Shown here: positions 4,393-5,837 of the stretch, in pieces | Layout of the letters: every line of letters begins with the position of its first letter | Numbering within the stretch: position 1 is the stretch's first letter | Assembly (NCBI GenBank): GCA_031285465.1 | Contig: JAITWD010000298.1 | Location: 1 to 5,837, forward strand | DNA length: 5,837 bases | Direction: 5' to 3' | DNA from: Lachnospiraceae bacterium | Lineage (GTDB): Bacteria; Bacillota; Clostridia; Lachnospirales; Lachnospiraceae | Made by a program: the position numbers and the translations under genes | Notes under the pieces: generated by a model | The model's database searches: none | The model's input: the letters and a program-made list of their open reading frames with translations, nothing else | What the model was told of the DNA's origin: nothing

Positions 4393-5837
4393 CTACATCC
4401 GTTCCGGTGCCGCAAAGCCCAGCAGATCAATGCAGGTCTCTAACATCTGCCTTGTGAAATCCAGCAAGGACAAATACCCTTGCTTCTTTTCCTCATCCTC
4501 TTCGGTCAAAATCTTGGTTTCATGATAAAAGCTGTTGAAAACATTCGCTAACTCATAGATAAAGGCACATATTTTATGCGGTGCGATCTCCGCAAATGCC
4601 ACCTCGAGCATCGCGGTAAAACCGGCCAGCATCCGGCACAGATCCTTTTCCGCGGCACTGTCCGGCACCCGGAAGCTCCCTTTTTTCAATATGCCCCCCT
4701 GCTCGGCATACTTCGCCAGGATCGATTTGATCCGCACGATCGTATATAAGATATAGGGGCCGGTATCTCCTTCAAAGGAGGTAAACCGATCGATATCAAA
4801 GATATAATCCTTCGCCGCCTGATTGGATAGATCACCATATTTCAAAGCTGCCAGTGCCACCACACCGGCGGTTTGGCTGGCTTCTTCGGCGGACATTTCC
4901 CGACCGGTCATAATTTTCTTATACATTTCCTCATTGATCTCGGCGATCAGATTTTCCAATCGCATTACCCCACCGTCCCTGGTCTTAAACGGCTTGCCGT
5001 CCGAACCATTCATCGTCCCAAAGCCAAGGAAGCGCAGTTCGGTTTCCGGTGCGACCATGTCGGTCTTTCGGGCACAGCGAAACACCTGCTCGAAATAAAG
5101 TTCCTGCCGCTTATCGGTCATATAGATCAGTCCATCCGGTGCGTATTCCCGCATCCGCACACGAATGGTCGCCAGATCGGTAGTGTTGTATAGTGAGGCA
5201 CCATCCGATTTCAGGATCATACAGGGCGGGATTTCTCTGGTATCACTGTCCTCCTTAACATCCACCACCAACGCGCCGTCACTCAGATAGGCAAAACCAC
5301 CCGCCTTCAGATCGGCCACCATCGGTGCGATCTCCTCCTGCACATCCGACTCCCCCTTCCACAGATCAAACTCTACCTGCAGACGATCGTAATTCTTGCG
5401 CAGATCGGCCAGCGAAACCGCCATGATATGCCGCCACAAGGCGCGGTAGCCCGGTCGGCCATTCTGCAATTGCAAAGTCGCCGTCATAGCCTTTTCTTTA
5501 AAAGCCGCCTCTTCCTTGGACTTCTTACTGGCCGCCGGATAGATTTCCTCCAGCTCACCGATCGTAAACGGTGGCTCTGCCGGATATCCACCCTGATAAT
5601 CGGCATCAAAATAGACAAGACCTGGCTGACGCTCCGCCAGCTCCATAATGATCAACCCCATCTGTAATCCCCAGTCGCCCAGATGGATATCACCGATCGC
5701 CTTATGTCCAGCGTAACGCACGATCCGCTTAATGCTCTCTCCGATGATTGCTGAACGCAGATGACCGACATGAAGCGGCTTTGCCACATTGGCACCGCCG
5801 TAATCGATCATATAGGTTTTAACCCGCTTCGGTTGTT
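4393..5837 (-). CDS. argS: Arginyl-tRNA synthetase, N-terminus beyond window edge
   Basis: ArgRS charges tRNA-Arg with arginine using ATP; it is a class I enzyme in the cytoplasm. The window holds the last 480 residues. The frame is open to the right edge and the tRNA-contacting N-terminal domain (about 100 residues) is missing because of the cut. Near the edge lies DYGGANVAKPLHVGHLRSA with the HIGH-type motif HVGH. Further on come GDIHLGDWGLQMG, a TTDLATIRVRM segment typical of the family, and the KMSKS-like loop DGKPFKTRDGG. Then comes the all-helical DALR-type anticodon-binding domain, from about YILYTIVRIKSILAKYAE to the end. The protein ends APERM, the usual ArgRS terminus, so the C-terminus is intact. 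An internal ATG at 5811 inside the DYGGAN region is not the start. The AlkZ-related gene follows after 13 nt. Confidence 0.97.
   Translation of the reverse strand, partial: QPKRVKTYMIDYGGANVAKPLHVGHLRSAIIGESIKRIVRYAGHKAIGDIHLGDWGLQMGLIIMELAERQPGLVYFDADYQGGYPAEPPFTIGELEEIYPAASKKSKEEAAFKEKAMTATLQLQNGRPGYRALWRHIMAVSLADLRKNYDRLQVEFDLWKGESDVQEEIAPMVADLKAGGFAYLSDGALVVDVKEDSDTREIPPCMILKSDGASLYNTTDLATIRVRMREYAPDGLIYMTDKRQELYFEQVFRCARKTDMVAPETELRFLGFGTMNGSDGKPFKTRDGGVMRLENLIAEINEEMYKKIMTGREMSAEEASQTAGVVALAALKYGDLSNQAAKDYIFDIDRFTSFEGDTGPYILYTIVRIKSILAKYAEQGGILKKGSFRVPDSAAEKDLCRMLAGFTAMLEVAFAEIAPHKICAFIYELANVFNSFYHETKILTEEDEEKKQGYLSLLDFTRQMLETCIDLLGFAAPERM

Noticed and set aside
4380..4430. Longer start for the AlkZ-related gene at 4430
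   Set aside because: It would overlap the end of argS and has no ribosome binding site, whereas ATG at 4379 has AGGAGAGG just upstream.
4823..5667. Plus-strand frames opposite argS
   Set aside because: They are antisense shadows of a highly conserved synthetase.

Overview
The window suggests a low-to-moderate GC Firmicute of the class Clostridia, probably Lachnospiraceae-like. The evidence is the MEP-pathway gene ispF, an arginyl-tRNA synthetase with the clostridial-looking active-site segment DYGGANVAKPLHVGH, strong GGAGG-type ribosome binding sites, an elongator tRNA-Met very like that of Bacillus, and a lipoprotein Amidase_3 enzyme of a type I associate with clostridia. This placement is made by eye, not by a search.

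Layout from left to right. (1) Position 1 to 533, minus: ispF, running off the left edge with an unusual C-terminal tail. (2) 534 to 785: a divergent intergenic region with an extended -10 promoter candidate for ispF, several small inverted repeats, and copy 1 of a 35-bp imperfect palindrome. (3) 786 to 1457, plus: a class I glutamine-amidotransferase-like hydrolase (Peptidase_C26, PuuD-like). (4) 1433 to 1477: copy 2 of the palindrome, holding the stop codons of both flanking convergent genes. (5) 1469 to 2572, minus: a lipoprotein N-acetylmuramoyl-L-alanine amidase with a Ser/Thr/Pro-rich linker built partly from 15-residue repeats. (6) 2573 to 2756: a control region with a 10-bp-periodic repeat next to a near-consensus promoter. 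(7) 2757 to 2830, plus: tRNA-Met(CAU), followed by an intrinsic terminator. (8) 2875 to 3560: an accessory-looking patch with helically spaced TGGWC repeats, a small phage-tail-like gene (minus) with its own terminator, and a large inverted repeat upstream of it. (9) 3582 to 3656: a perfect 16-bp-arm hairpin fused to a terminator. (10) 3684 to 4379 and 4393 to 5837, minus: argS (5' end outside the window) followed 13 nt later by an AlkZ-related protein, probably one operon.

The genes are mostly housekeeping (isoprenoid precursors, translation, cell wall remodelling) and do not form one pathway. The least ordinary signals are the repeated palindrome, the possible phage scar beside tRNA-Met, the phased repeat upstream of the tRNA promoter, the tail on IspF and an excess of CGATCG. 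I see no clear new defence or biosynthetic system.
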